From the NCBI GenBank assembly GCA_023101885.1, contig JALPQD010000514.1, positions 835,602-899,601 on the forward strand: a DNA stretch of 64,000 nucleotides, given 5' to 3'. Positions within the stretch are counted from its first letter, which is position 1, and every line of letters begins with the position of its first letter. A program made the position numbers and the translations under genes. The notes below the pieces were generated by a model. It was not told where the DNA came from and did not search any database. It saw only the letters and a list, made by a program, of their open reading frames with translations. The stretch is from Typhlomys cinereus. Lineage: Eukaryota; Chordata; Mammalia; Rodentia; Platacanthomyidae. Positions 50,616 through 59,626 of the stretch are shown here, piece by piece.

Positions 50616-52418
50616 ACACTGGATCTATGGAAAGTAGGAGTAGAGGCAAGACAATCCAGAAGCTTAGAGACCAACTAATCTGGCTTCTGCTATGATGAAA
50701 AAATCCTGTCTTGAACAATGTGGGAAAGTGAAGAAAGACATCCTTGGTTGTCCTCTGACCCTGAGTCCATACTGACACATGAACAGGTGCACAAACATAC
50801 ACACATGAACAAGTACACATACACACAGATACACACAGAGACATGCACACACACACAGAGACATACTACATAGACACATACTCATACAAACACACACATA
50901 CACAGACATACTACACAGACACACAGACAGACACACCTAAAAAGCTCAGTGAAGATGTTTTAGTCACATTTTCCATACACTTATTTTTATGGCAACAAAC
51001 CAATTAGACACCCATGAAAGTAAAGTTGAGATGCACTTATTAAACTAACAAATAATTCATCAAAGGATTACTCTAAATGTCATTCTACATTTAAATAGCA
51101 CTGTAGGAAAACATATCCATTCTAGGACCTCAAGTTTTACTGTTGCTCCATAGATGGCGCTATTGTGCAAGTAGTTTAGCATCGTACACTAATCACTAGG
51201 CAGGTCAAATCAATTGATACACAAAGGGATTAGGAGAAGCCACACAGCATCTACAGTGATTCCTAAGTAGATAAGGCCAGGACTTGATATAACTTAATCA
51301 AAGACTTTTTTCCAAACCCATGGTCACAATGAGAGTCAACAAATGTTTCTCTACAGGTTCTACCTTTAGCTAAGTTTGGATTTAAGTTTAGTAATTAAAA
51401 AAAAATCTAAAAGCAATTGAAATTTGTCTTATTAGGAATCACTTTATGGGATGTCCTGTTCTAGCTTTTTATTTTTATTTTTTAACATTTGTCCATGGGT
51501 GGAGTGAAGCCACACATGCCATGACATGAAAGTGGAGGTCAGAGGACAATCTGTGAGAGTTGGTTTCTCTCCTTCTATTCTAGGAGTTCCAGGGATGGAA
51601 CTCAGAGACCTGCATCACTGAATAAGGTGGAGAGCAACAGAAGAAGACTCACAGTGTGAACCTCTGACTTGTACACACACACACCTACACATGCACCCAC
51701 GCATACAGGTGTACCCACACTCATGTACCCACAAATCATACATATATGCATATGAGAAAAAACAAACAAAACCACCAGTTTCTTTTTGAGGATCAAAAAA
51801 GAGTGGCCCACATGTAGAAGATGTCATGCTTGCTTGCGTGCCTGAGTCGTTCATTTATTCATCTTTCAGGTTCAGAATTTATTGCTAAGCTGCATGCTAG
51901 GACATCTACAGATAAGGAGAACATGGTGCATTTTGCTTCTGGGAACTAAACTAGGCATTGAGATGAGAGAACAGTGCTATAACAAGGAGCATATGCCCAC
52001 GAAACAGCCTTCTGCCACACAGCTACGACGACCTTGGAAGGCCTCACCTCTCTTCACCTCTCTTCACTTCAGAGTTTCTTCATCTAGGTTTCTTGTACAC
52101 AACACCTGTTACTTGAAACACTTGACTGTTTACACCTATATCTCCTTTTTAAAAACAGCCTTTAATTTTTTATTACAAACAATTTCAAACATATAAAAAG
52201 TTACAGGGAATGGGGGCTGGAGAGGTGGCTCAGGGGTTAAGCCTCTGCCTCGCAGGTGGAAGGTCTTGAGTTCAGATCCTAAATCCCATGTACAGACACC
52301 AATCGGAAGCAGGAGCGGCCTGCGTTTCTGGTCCTGGTTGGGCGGAGCCTGTGAATCCCGGGGCAGAGTAAACAAGGAAGTGGAGGCGTCCATGGTGGTT
52401 CCCGAATTCGCCCGTGGT

Positions 52419-52456
<38 letters not shown>

Positions 52457-55400
52457 CACAATTGAATAAAAAAAAATTTTAAAAAAAGTTACAGGGAATG
52501 GTATCATGACCTCAACATGTGCCATTACCCAACTTCGACAATTACCATCTAATAGCCCATCTTGTTGTATCTAAAACTCTACTTCTTCCTTCTCTGGTTG
52601 CTTTGAATAGATGCATGACACTGATACTCTATGTTTCATTGTATATCTCCAAAGTAATTACTTGTATAAGAAAAGTTATAATGCCACCATCCCAGGTTTG
52701 AAAAAAGTGTCTTGATATCCAAAAATATTGAGCCAAGGTATAAACTTCCCCTATTGCTTCCTTGTTTCTTAAATTAATAACTAAGATTCATATGCTAAAA
52801 TTAGCTGGTGTGTCTTTCATGACTTTTTAATCTCTATGTTTCCCCTCATGTTCTCCCCCTCCTCCTCCTGCCCCTCTCTTTCAGTTTGTCTTCTGAACAC
52901 TGGTTGCTGGCCCTGCAGAGCTGCTCTCAGTTTGGACTTTGCTAACTGGACATCCAACAAGTCATTTACTATGGTCCGTGTCTTACATTCTTCTAAACTG
53001 GTAGCTAGTCCAGGGAGTTGGTCAGATCCCTGTTTTATTATCTGGCCAGGATACTTCCCAAATTGTTTGGTGTGCTTCTAAGAGCATGTCAATTGTGGTT
53101 GTTCCTCTTCTGGCGAAGTTAGAAGTTACAGATAGTTCAATCTAGATCCATTACTTCAATCATTTCTGAAAAATAATGCCACCCCAATTCACCGTACCTT
53201 CCTTATAACTTATTTAAATCAATAATTAAGAGGCTTTCGTGAGGGATGGTCTCCAACTCTTGCACATCTATACTTTCATATACTGCTCATTAATACCACT
53301 AAACTGTGTTTCCTAAACTAGCTTCATATAAACTTTTCTTTGCAGCCAACACCTGAGTCTTCAACTTGCTACACATAGGCATTCAGGCCAATAGAGAGTT
53401 AAATAGAAAGCTTCCATCCTGATAAAATGAACTCATGATTATCACCACCTGTTCTCTGAGAGCCACTGAGAAAAATCAATCCATGACAAGGAGAAAACAT
53501 TTCCAATCACATATCTGACAAAGATGATTTAAAGAATGTTCAAACCTTAATATTAGGAAATCAAACAACTCACCAGAGGCGGAAAAATAAATGTGAACAT
53601 GTGCAAAGAACAACGTGAAACACAATCAGTACCATTAGCCACTTGGAAAATGAAAATGAAAATTACAAGAAACAACACCATAGACATATATGGGGGTCTA
53701 AATAGGTAATGATTGGCTATACCAAGGGTTGGTAAAGATTCTAGCAATGGAAGTCTCATGCATTGCCAATGGGAATGGAAAATGGTGGAAACCTCTGGGG
53801 AAATAGCTTGTCAGTTTCTCAAGATATTAAACATGTGACTCCTACATGCTCTTGCCATTCCACCTAGATATATGCCCAAAAATTAAAGCATAAATCCATA
53901 CACAAACTTATACATGAATGTTCGCAGTTATATTTGCAATAGCCTCACACTAGAAACATCCACCAGAAGACAAATGGATAAACCAACCATGCAATCGTGG
54001 TAGATGAGTTCACGCCAACTTTCCTTCTCAACAATCAAATATATTGGAAAGATATGGCCATTGCTCAACATTTTGTGAAGTGAAATTGGATTTATTGTCC
54101 TATCAAGTCACACAAGGTCTTCTATGAAAGTGTCGTAAATAGTGTCTTTTCTTGCAAGAACTGCAATTTTAAATTAACCACTAGGGACAGGTATTAGCAT
54201 TTTCAAACACTTGCTGTACATCTCTATTCATTGTTAATAATCTAGCAAAGTAGTGTCATTGTTCCAATTTTACATATGAGAACACTAAGGGTCAAAGGCA
54301 CTTAAAAAGCTATATCCAACTTCAGAGGACCAAAACCAAAAGTTTTACTACACACCTTCTTGTATGGTTTACAGAGTAAAATCTACATGTCAGCAAAGTA
54401 CGTGTGGTCTATCTGCATCTGTCTATCTGCACATTGAGCCCATCATTTTTGCTTACTGCCAACACAAGTCAGTTCCTCGCCTGCACCTATGAAACCTACT
54501 GCCCTTCTAAGCTCAGTTCAAATGCCTTCGTCTCTTTCACAAGGTTTTTCTCGAGCTCCTTCCTCTCAGTCACCTGACACGCATGCTGTCTATGTTACTT
54601 CACTCTACCTCTGTTGCAACTGTGAATGTATACATAAGTGCTCTAGGTCAGGCTTCTGCAAGGATGAGCCTGGAATATTTATTTTACGCCCCTTACTTGA
54701 CCTAGGACAGCAGACTAACATACACAGGCTTAAAGGTGTTGGCCGAAAAGCAAGATGGAGATGCTCACTTTCTAGTTGAGAATCTAATTTGAACAAGTAT
54801 ATTACGTATACCAGAGAAAGCCTTATATTCCTTAAAGGTGCCCTCCTCTGAATTTATCTAAAAACATTAATTCCATGGGAGAGGGACTTCTGATGTCATT
54901 TGAGGTACAATTTAACCTGGGATTGTACTTTACTTCTATAACAATGAAAAAGTATAATTGTGAAAACTAGAAATAGTTAATAAAATTTTATATTACATGA
55001 AAATAGGTGCTTACACAATAGAGTAGATACTGCAAAAATAATGCTTTATTGTGTATCCACTGATTCATTCAACAAGGGTTTATAACTTTCCTGAGTGTTC
55101 AGTAAGAATTAGTGAAGCATATGGTATGGCTGAATGACAACAAGCAGGCAGAGAAGAACAACACAGGGAGAAAGGAGAAGGGAGATAGAGTACCAGTGTG
55201 CCAATGACATTGTCCAGGAAAAGCCTCCCTATGGTAGTGTTTTAAGTAAAACTTGAAGGAATTGGACGCCCAGAGGAAAGACAGTAAAGAAAATGACAAT
55301 GTTATAGATTCATTCCTTATAGAATTAAAATTTCTTTTAGGAACCCTTCCCTGAAATGAATGCATGGGATCTTCCTAGTACAAACAGACGTAAGTTTAGA

Positions 55401-57311
55401 ATAAATACTGATTTGCAGGAAAAGGGAAGGAAGAATGGGGATGAAGTCTGTCCCAAGTGAGCAAGGAGACCAGGAAGGCTCAAACACACTGACGAGGACG
55501 TGACAGAATAGTGAACAACCAATGCAAAAAGGGGCAGCGACATGACATGTAGTTTGAATGGCAGTGAAGCCGGGCAAGAAAACTGGAAAGAGGTACAGGG
55601 AGTATGTTGTAAATGGCCTTCAATGACAGACAGCTCCAAAAATGTTCATTAACAGGATGAAAGTATCCCAAAGGCAAGAGAAAGCTTCCAGCATCCAAAG
55701 GCAGCAGTGCATGGTGGATACTGTTCGTGTCCTCTGGTTGCTTTTTTCTCCTTTCTAGATTATGAAAATTAGAGAAGCAGGACGCTGAAGCTGCTGTATC
55801 TAGCGTCTGCGTGGAAATCCTCGGAGACATTTGCTTTGTGACTGAAGCAGGTGACTAACCCATCTCAGTGCCTGTTTTCTAACCTACAAAATGTAATCGT
55901 GAACTCCTCACAGGGTTGCAAAGAACTAAAAATGAGATAATACGCTGAAAATAAACAATATGATCCCTAGCACACAGTAAATGCTCAACAAATACATATT
56001 TATGAGCTATATTTACTACTCAATAACATGAGCATACGATAGATGATCATTCCCATATCATCTATTAAGCCACCCCATACACTTGACCTTGGCCAAGAGA
56101 TCAATTCAATCACATATTTTTTCCTGTAAGCCCTGTACAGAGTAGAAAGTGGTAAACGTTTCCTCACACTTATATAGGCTAATACTTCCCGGGACACCGG
56201 GAAAGTAACTTGTTTTTTAAAAGGCAATGGACATTAGCAACGGGACAGCATTGTGACAATAGGTTTTGAGAAGTCACCCTGACTGCTCGTTGACGATCTG
56301 CTCCCAGCTAGCCCTGATGTGTACTCCGCAAGAGCAGCCAGAACCGAGAGAATATCAGCGATGGAGCCCGAGGCCACAGAGATGCTGGACGCGCCGAGAC
56401 GCTCTCATCAGCCACGGTTCAGTTTGAGAAACTTCCGAGGTCAGCAGCTCCGAGACGCTGCAGAGCTTAAAAAGCAGCAGTCCTAGCCCCGCGCCCCAAG
56501 CGCAGGAAGCACAGGCTCGCGGAGGGACCTTCGGGCGGCCGGTGGACAGCTCTGGGTGGCCACAGCCGCCCCCCCCCGCGGGTCGGGCCCCACATTCCTG
56601 CGGCGGTCTATACTTAACCTCCGGCCCGCGCCCCGCGGCCGCCGCTCCAAGCCCTGCACCGTATTAGGCAATGCCCGGCGAGCCACTGTCCCCCCCTCCC
56701 CGCCCGCTCCATTCAACTCTGCGCGCCCCTCCCCCACGGCGCCGCGCGCTCCCGCCGCGCCCCCCGAGTGGCCCCGCACGCGCGCTCCCCGAGCCGCGAC
56801 ACCCCGATGGGCCCCGTACGCGCGTCCCCAGCGCCGCGATCCCTGAGCTGCGCGACCCCGCACGCGGGCTGCCTACGCCCGTCCGGCTCCCCGCGCGCCC
56901 CAGCCACGACCCCCGAGTGGCCCTGCGCTCTCCCCGCGCCGGGATCCCCGAGCCGCCGCGGCCCCGCACACGCACGCGCGCTCCCCGCGCCCGGCCGACT
57001 CGCCGCGCGCCCCCGTGCCTCGGGCAGGTGGGTGCGGGAGGATCGGCGGGGCGCACGTACCCTGCGGTCATGGCGATGTTGTAGAAGGTGAGCCAGGCGG
57101 TGGCCAAGAAGCCCAGGCGCCGCCGCTTGCCCGGGGCCTCCTTCTCGTCGCCCGCCTCGGAGGCGCCGCCGTTGGTGGTGCCGTCCTCCTCGCTGGACGC
57201 CATGGTGGCCGCGCACCCCGGGGACAAGGCGGACAGGGCCGACAGGGCCAGGGGAGTGGCAGGGGGCCCGGGCGAGCGCGCCGCTGCCGCTGCCTCGGTC
57301 AAGCGCCCCAT
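37282..57311 (-). CDS. HACD1: HACD1, very-long-chain 3-hydroxyacyl-CoA dehydratase 1 (7 coding exons)
   Basis: HACD1 carries out the third step of the ER fatty-acid elongation cycle, dehydrating 3-hydroxyacyl-CoA to trans-2-enoyl-CoA. It is a multi-pass ER membrane protein strongly expressed in muscle. The minus-strand exons join to 861 nt (286 aa plus stop), close to the 288 aa of human HACD1, and all six introns are GT-AG with phases that fit. Visible features: an acidic, Ser/Gly-rich N-terminus (residues 37-61), a basic KRRR at 62-65, a first membrane segment at about 66-90, and further hydrophobic segments up to about 261. The catalytic pair fits the family motif YPVGVAGE, with Tyr208 and Glu215 both present. 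The tail ends in EKDD. I recognised the gene from distinctive strings such as [18 protein letters not shown] and [13 protein letters not shown]. No frameshift or premature stop is seen. Loss of this gene causes a congenital or centronuclear myopathy in dogs and people (established knowledge). Confidence 0.97.
39047..39225 (-). CDS. HACD1: HACD1 coding exon 6 (catalytic)
   Basis: This 179-nt exon has acceptor TCCCCAG and donor GTAAGT. It completes Arg200, encodes residues 201-259 and begins Leu260. It contains the catalytic motif YPVGVAGE (Tyr208, Glu215), spaced seven residues apart as in the yeast homologue Phs1, followed by the conserved [14 protein letters not shown] segment and the start of the last membrane helix. 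Confidence 0.97.
39540..39635 (-). repeat. Old B1-like fragment in HACD1 intron 5
   Basis: 'CCTGCTTCAAATGTGAAGTA' and ACTACAGGCATGTTCCACCT match a decayed, reversed B1. Confidence 0.45.
40200..40395 (+). repeat. ID-B1 hybrid (B4-type) SINE in HACD1 intron 5
   Basis: ID-like head 'GTGCTTGCTTAGCATGTACA', GGGTTCAGTCTCTACC, then B1 half GTGTGTGCCACCTGTAATCC and GTGACACAGAAGCCAGCC. Confidence 0.8.
40396..40520 (+). repeat. (GA)n and (GACA)n microsatellite
   Basis: Purine-rich tract, then (GA)n at 40458-40487 and (GACA)n at about 40487-40518, placed at the end of the SINE. Confidence 0.93.
40805..41104 (-). repeat. Lineage-specific SINE in HACD1 intron 5
   Basis: Full-length copy with reversed tail TTATTCAATTGTGCGTG, TG tract, body AGAACCACGGACGAATTCGA and head ending GCCACCTCTCCAGCCC. 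A target duplication CGATTTAGTT(A/C)TTTTTAA flanks it at 40787-40804 and 41105-41122 with one mismatch. It lies in sense with HACD1. Confidence 0.95.
41820..41935 (-). repeat. B1 SINE in HACD1 intron 5
   Basis: 'GGTAGCCTAGGCTTGCCTTG' and CCTCCCAAGTGTACCACCAC match a reversed B1. Confidence 0.85.
42650..42800 (+). mobile_element. Old L1 ORF2 3' fragment in intron 5
   Basis: 'CAGCATTGTTTATAGTATCA' then GAAGACCAGAAATTGCCTAA and ATGGAATGCTGTGCAGCC follow ancient L1 ORF2 near its 3' end. Confidence 0.6.
43235..43378 (-). repeat. B3/B4-like SINE in intron 5
   Basis: 'GAATTTGAACTCAGATCCTC' and CACTTTATCTATTGAGCCAC give the reversed tRNA-like head. Confidence 0.7.
44222..44343 (-). CDS. HACD1: HACD1 coding exon 5
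   Basis: This 122-nt exon has acceptor ATTGCAG and donor GTGGCG, the weakest donor of the gene. It encodes residues 160-199 and two bases of Arg200: [20 protein letters not shown], then [20 protein letters not shown]. It contributes conserved membrane helices just before the catalytic motif. Its length is not a multiple of three, so skipping it shifts the frame. Confidence 0.97.
44690..45110 (+). repeat. L2 remnant in HACD1 intron 4
   Basis: 'GCCTTTGCACGTGTTGCCCT' and 'CTCATCCTTTAGGGTCCAGC' match conserved L2 3' segments. A short direct duplication (TTTGCATGTCTGTGCC) lies inside. Confidence 0.55.
45550..45998 (+). mobile_element. L1 3' UTR (older Lx-like) in intron 4
   Basis: A purine-rich 3' stretch and A-rich tail, with TCAATATGCTTGTAAAACTA before AAAAAATAAATAAA, are typical of rodent L1 3' ends. 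It is antisense to HACD1. Confidence 0.6.
46385..46450 (+). repeat. L2/MIR 3' end in intron 4
   Basis: 'AGCACAATGCCGGGTGTAAA' and CATTCAGTGAATGTTTGTGA match the conserved L2 terminal segment. Confidence 0.6.
47160..47440 (-). mobile_element. Old L1 fragment in HACD1 intron 4
   Basis: 'CTAATTAACATACAGTTTAC', TATCAACTACAGTCACTACA and TTGCACAACAGCTCTCTGGA fit the antisense 3' region of ancient mammalian L1. Confidence 0.6.
47762..47850 (-). CDS. HACD1: HACD1 coding exon 4
   Basis: This 89-nt exon has acceptor CTTCAAG and donor GTAAGG. It completes Gly130 and encodes residues 131-159, [16 protein letters not shown] then [13 protein letters not shown], a highly conserved HACD segment spanning a membrane helix. 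It ends on a codon boundary. Confidence 0.97.
47928..47946 (-). CDS. HACD1: HACD1 coding exon 3 (19-nt microexon)
   Basis: Between a CCTACAG acceptor and a GTAAGT donor lie only 19 nt, encoding IVHCLI plus the first base of Gly130. The reading frame from exon 2 into exon 4 works only if this microexon is included. The flanking introns are very short: 178 bp (47947-48124) and 77 bp (47851-47927). It is too small to be found by an open-reading-frame scan. Confidence 0.93.
48125..48242 (-). CDS. HACD1: HACD1 coding exon 2
   Basis: This 118-nt exon follows the acceptor CTCTAG and ends GAG before donor GTAAGT. It completes Gly84 and encodes residues 85-123, including [18 protein letters not shown] and the lysine-rich loop ahead of [10 protein letters not shown]. 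It is separated from exon 1 by an intron of 8,818 bp. No SINE interrupts it. That is worth noting because an exonic SINE insertion in this gene underlies Labrador centronuclear myopathy. Confidence 0.97.
48600..48962 (+). mobile_element. Old L1 3' end in HACD1 intron 1
   Basis: 'AATGCTATTTCACTTGCATG', ATTCATAGAGAAGATTCATA and TTGCTAGGGACTAGGGGAAG match ancient L1 3' ends. It lies about 360 bp upstream of exon 2. Confidence 0.65.
49620..49922 (+). repeat. Lineage-specific SINE in HACD1 intron 1
   Basis: Full-length, antisense to HACD1. The A-box is TGGCTCAGGGGTTAAGCC, the B-box GAGTTCAGATCC, with a CA tract at 49836-49866 and tail CAATTGAATAAATAATAATA. The 14-bp target duplication AAAAATAAATAGAA is at 49606-49619 and 49923-49936. 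Confidence 0.95.
50000..50305 (-). repeat. Composite B4-like SINE in intron 1
   Basis: TG-rich end, 'TTATTGAGGTAGGGTCTCTC', later TCAAGTACTCTGGATCACCA. Decayed and approximate. Confidence 0.5.
50335..50935 (+). repeat. B3-type SINE with GA and CA microsatellites
   Basis: SINE head 'GAAGGCTCAGCAGGTAAAGC', (GA)n at 50458-50500, CA-rich 50560-50610, then 'TTGGTTGTCCTCTGACCCTG' and a long CA-rich end. Same family as the 11.1-kb copy, broken by simple repeats. Confidence 0.75.
51460..51775. repeat. Composite B3/B4-type SINE in intron 1
   Basis: 'GTGGAGGTCAGAGGACAATC', GGGATGGAACTCAGAGACCT and GGTGGAGAGCAACAGAAGAA are known rodent SINE blocks. It appears to be two pieces end to end. Confidence 0.55.
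52214..52482 (+). repeat. Lineage-specific SINE in HACD1 intron 1
   Basis: Full-length, antisense to HACD1, with clear A and B boxes, a CA tract and tail CAATTGAATAAAAAAAAATT. A perfect 19-bp target duplication AAAAAGTTACAGGGAATGG lies at 52195-52213 and 52483-52501. The perfect duplication indicates a recent insertion. Confidence 0.97.
53540..54180 (+). mobile_element. Old L1 ORF2 3' region in intron 1
   Basis: 'CATTGCCAATGGGAATGGAA', ACCTAGATATATGCCCAAAA and ACCAGAAGACAAATGGATAA are in the order of ancient L1 ORF2 3' sequence. Heavily mutated. Confidence 0.7.
54195..54340 (-). repeat. MIR SINE remnant
   Basis: 'CAATTTTACATATGAGAACA' then CTAAGGGTCAAAGGCACTTA match the reversed MIR core. 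Confidence 0.6.
55850..56010 (+). repeat. MIR SINE
   Basis: 'TCAGTGCCTGTTTTCTAACC', CTCACAGGGTTGCAAAGAAC and AGCACACAGTAAATGCTCAA follow the MIR core and 3' end in sense order. Confidence 0.75.
56015..56485. other. HACD1 intron 1, unique
   Basis: AT-rich flank turning GC-rich at about 56.45 kb. No repeat or exon recognised. Confidence 0.4.
56755..57010. repeat. Degenerate GC-rich tandem repeat in HACD1 intron 1
   Basis: Within the CpG island, short blocks built on CCCCGAGTGGCCC, GCACGCGCGCTCCCCG and AGCCGCGA recur at irregular spacings of about 50-70 bp. Examples are the blocks near 56762, 56806, 56908 and 56948. It looks like an eroded GC-rich minisatellite just inside intron 1. Confidence 0.5.
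57061..57311 (-). CDS. HACD1: HACD1 coding exon 1
   Basis: This exon encodes residues 1-83 and two bases of Gly84. It starts at the [10 protein letters not shown] methionine, as in the long human protein. A second in-frame ATG at 57203-57201 (residue 37, MASSEEDG) sits in an ideal GCCACCATGG context. The donor is GTACGT at 57060. The exon holds the soluble N-terminus and the first membrane segment ([16 protein letters not shown]). It lies inside the CpG island. The frame stays open upstream of the first ATG, so the start is chosen by homology and not by a stop codon. Confidence 0.94.
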
Positions 57312-57564
57312 GTGCGGCGCGCGAGGGGCTCGGCGCCGTCTGCTCGGCCGCCCGCGAGGGGGAGGAGCGCGCCCCCGACCGCGCGCCCCGCCCCTACACC
57401 CGCCTCTCGGGAGCGTGCGCCGGGGACCAGGCGCAGCGCACGCGCGGGTGGGGGGCCGCGGGGTCCCCGCGGTCACGGTTTCCAGGCGGCGCTGTGCTTG
57501 GCGCGCCCGCCCAAAAGCTGTGCGCGCGGCAGCCGCGGGAACACGTCGTGGGTCCGGGCGATGG

Positions 57565-57927
57565 GCATCGCGACGGAGGAAACGCACCTGGGCAGGTCGA
57601 GGCTGCTTGGGACAGCCGTGGCTGTAGGGTAGTTTCTGGACCTGGAGACGCAAAGAGACCTCGCTCCCCCCTCTTTCCCCAAGGCTTGTTCTTAAAAGCT
57701 GATACAGAAGCAGCACCCATCTAGTGGGATCTCTTTGTCAGGGTCAGGTGGGCGTGTGGGAAAGTGACTATGATGGCTGTTCCACTTTCGTGTGTGTGTC
57801 CGAGGACCAACATGATGATGCCCCTTGCAGAATGTTGCTCGCCACAGGAAAGCCACAAAAGAAAAGTTAAACACACACAGGAAACCTAGCCACTATGTTA
57901 ACAAGACCCCTTCTCAGAAGAAAAGTT

Positions 57928-57960
<33 letters not shown>

Positions 57961-58778
57961 TTCCAAGACCCGTTCTGATCGTTCTTCTCTGTCCCCTGCA
58001 ATGTGCAACTAAACAGAGCCTCCAAAACCAGATTACGTAAATTCAACCTTCAGGTGCCTGACTCCATCCGTTTTACCAGCTGTTTGAACTTGGTCACCTT
58101 AACTTCTCCTACCCTTGGTTTCCTCGATAATGAAGACATCTACAAAATGCACTTCATAGAGTTGTAGGTTTAAGTGACATTATTTATTAGGGGGGAGCAC
58201 CTTAAGGGCCTACTAAAGTCTGTCACTGCAAGCCAAAATCCTGGCCATGCCCCCCTTAGTCCAGAGAAAGCAATTTTGCACAGATTAAGGGCAGAAATGT
58301 GCTTGTTAAGGCTGTTGTGGAGCCAGAGCTCAGACACAGCAGACGAATCCACGACCCCATTCGCCAATCCTGGAACTCCTTGGAGTATTTCTGGTCTTAG
58401 TCAGAGCTAAATAGGACCTCAAAGAGGCGGGCGAAGACTGCAATACCTGCCTCATTATCGAAACTTAAAAAAAAATTAGAGAAGACATTCAAAAAAGAAA
58501 CTGTAATGGGAACGAATTTAACAAAAGTGTGCGTGAAACCTGTATGTCGAAAACTAAATTACCATGGCAAAATAGAAATCAAAAGACTTGATACTGCTAA
58601 AATGTCAATTCTTCTAACTACCAGTAGGTCTTTTTAAACTTAAAAGCTAACTCTGAAATTCCTATGACACAAATAGTTCATGGATACACAATTCTAAGTT
58701 TTGCTAGAAAACTATAAGCCTTAACATAATATAATAGACATAGCGAAAAACATAGATCCATGAAACAGTGATGTCCAA

Positions 58779-58818
<40 letters not shown>

Positions 58819-59010
58819 CTAAATGGCCAATTATTTATCAACTGAAACTAAAGTAATTCAATGTGGAAAATGAAATTAGTTTTTTCCAGTAAACAGAAGA
58901 GCTGGGTATCCACATAAAAATTAATCTTACTTTCACTATGGACTCAACACTGCTGACAATGGTTAACTTCAAATGATCACGGAATTAAATATAAACACGG
59001 TAAAAGTTCT
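57565..59010. other. Upstream flank of HACD1
   Basis: Mostly unique. A CT tract is at about 57929-57962 and a (CA)n microsatellite at about 58781-58816. I see no first exon of a divergent gene. Confidence 0.45.
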
Positions 59011-59017
59011 AAGAGAG

Positions 59018-59215
59018 GACTGGAGAGATGGCTAGGGGGTTAAGACTCACTCTGTGCAAGTAGAAGGTCCTGAGTTAGGATCCCAGGTCCAACGTAAAAA
59101 TGCCAGGTGGAAATGGTGGGTAGAGCCTGGGAAATCCCAGAGGGAAGCAAGAAGGAGGTAGTAGAGAGCACACAGTGCCCTCTGATACACACACACACAA
59201 ACACTTTAAAAAAAA
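59018..59215 (+). repeat. Older short-form SINE
   Basis: 'GGACTGGAGAGATGGCTAGG', GTCCTGAGTTAGGATCCCAG and a CA/A-rich end. The internal body is short, as in the 31.9-kb copy. Confidence 0.8.
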
Positions 59216-59307
59216 ATTAAGTTTGACAAGAAAACATCAGAATCTACTTGGGTACAGATTCTTAGGAATAACAAAAGAACTACTACAAATAAAAGTAATT
59301 TAAAATC

Positions 59308-59603
59308 TCGGGCTGGAGAGGTGGCTCAGGGGTTAAGCCTCCGCTTTGCAGGCGGAAGGTCCCGAGTTCGGATCCCAGATCCCACGTATAGACGCCAGAG
59401 GGAGGCGGGGGCGGCCTGCGCTTCTGGTCCTGGTAGGGCGGAGCCTGTGAATCCCGGGGAGAAGGAGGTGGAGGCGTCCATGGTGGTTCCCGAATTCGTC
59501 CGTGGTTCTACACATACACAGACACACACAGACACGCTCGCGCGCACATACACACAGTTGAATAAATAATAATAATAATAAAAAATTAAAAAAATAGAGT
59601 AAA
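59308..59603 (+). repeat. Lineage-specific SINE upstream of HACD1
   Basis: Full length and well preserved: head GGGCTGGAGAGGTGGCTCAG, B-box CCGAGTTCGGATCCC, tail AGTTGAATAAATAATAATAA. A perfect 17-bp target duplication AAAGTAATTTAAAATCT lies at 59291-59307 and 59604-59620. Confidence 0.97.
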
Positions 59604-59626
59604 AAAGTAATTTAAAATCTGAACAT

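Larger units (their letters stand above)
56490..57560. promoter_or_regulatory. CpG island promoter of HACD1
   Basis: This roughly 1-kb block is extremely GC- and CpG-rich, while its flanks are AT-rich. It covers exon 1, the start of intron 1 and the upstream region. No TATA box is obvious near the start. An Sp1-type GC box (GGGGCGGGG on the minus strand) lies at 57386-57394, about 75 bp upstream of the first ATG. The island extends about 570 bp into intron 1. The many long frames on both strands here come from the base composition, not from genes. Confidence 0.85.

Noticed and set aside
50314..50936. 180- and 90-codon Cys/Val/Leu-rich frames
   Set aside because: They read the CA/TG and GA microsatellites within a SINE.
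56556..57632. Several plus-strand frames of 96-205 codons in the CpG island
   Set aside because: Composition (Arg/Pro/Ala/Gly) and overlap in several phases show a base-composition artefact. There is no splice or homology support for an antisense gene.
56664..57716. 350-codon open frame on the minus strand over the CpG island
   Set aside because: Only its middle (57061-57311) is real HACD1 exon 1. The rest runs through the splice donor into intron 1 and upstream DNA, and stays open because of high GC content.
59308..59400. tRNA-like A and B boxes in SINE heads
   Set aside because: These are SINE polymerase III promoters, not functional tRNA genes; no full cloverleaf or CCA context.
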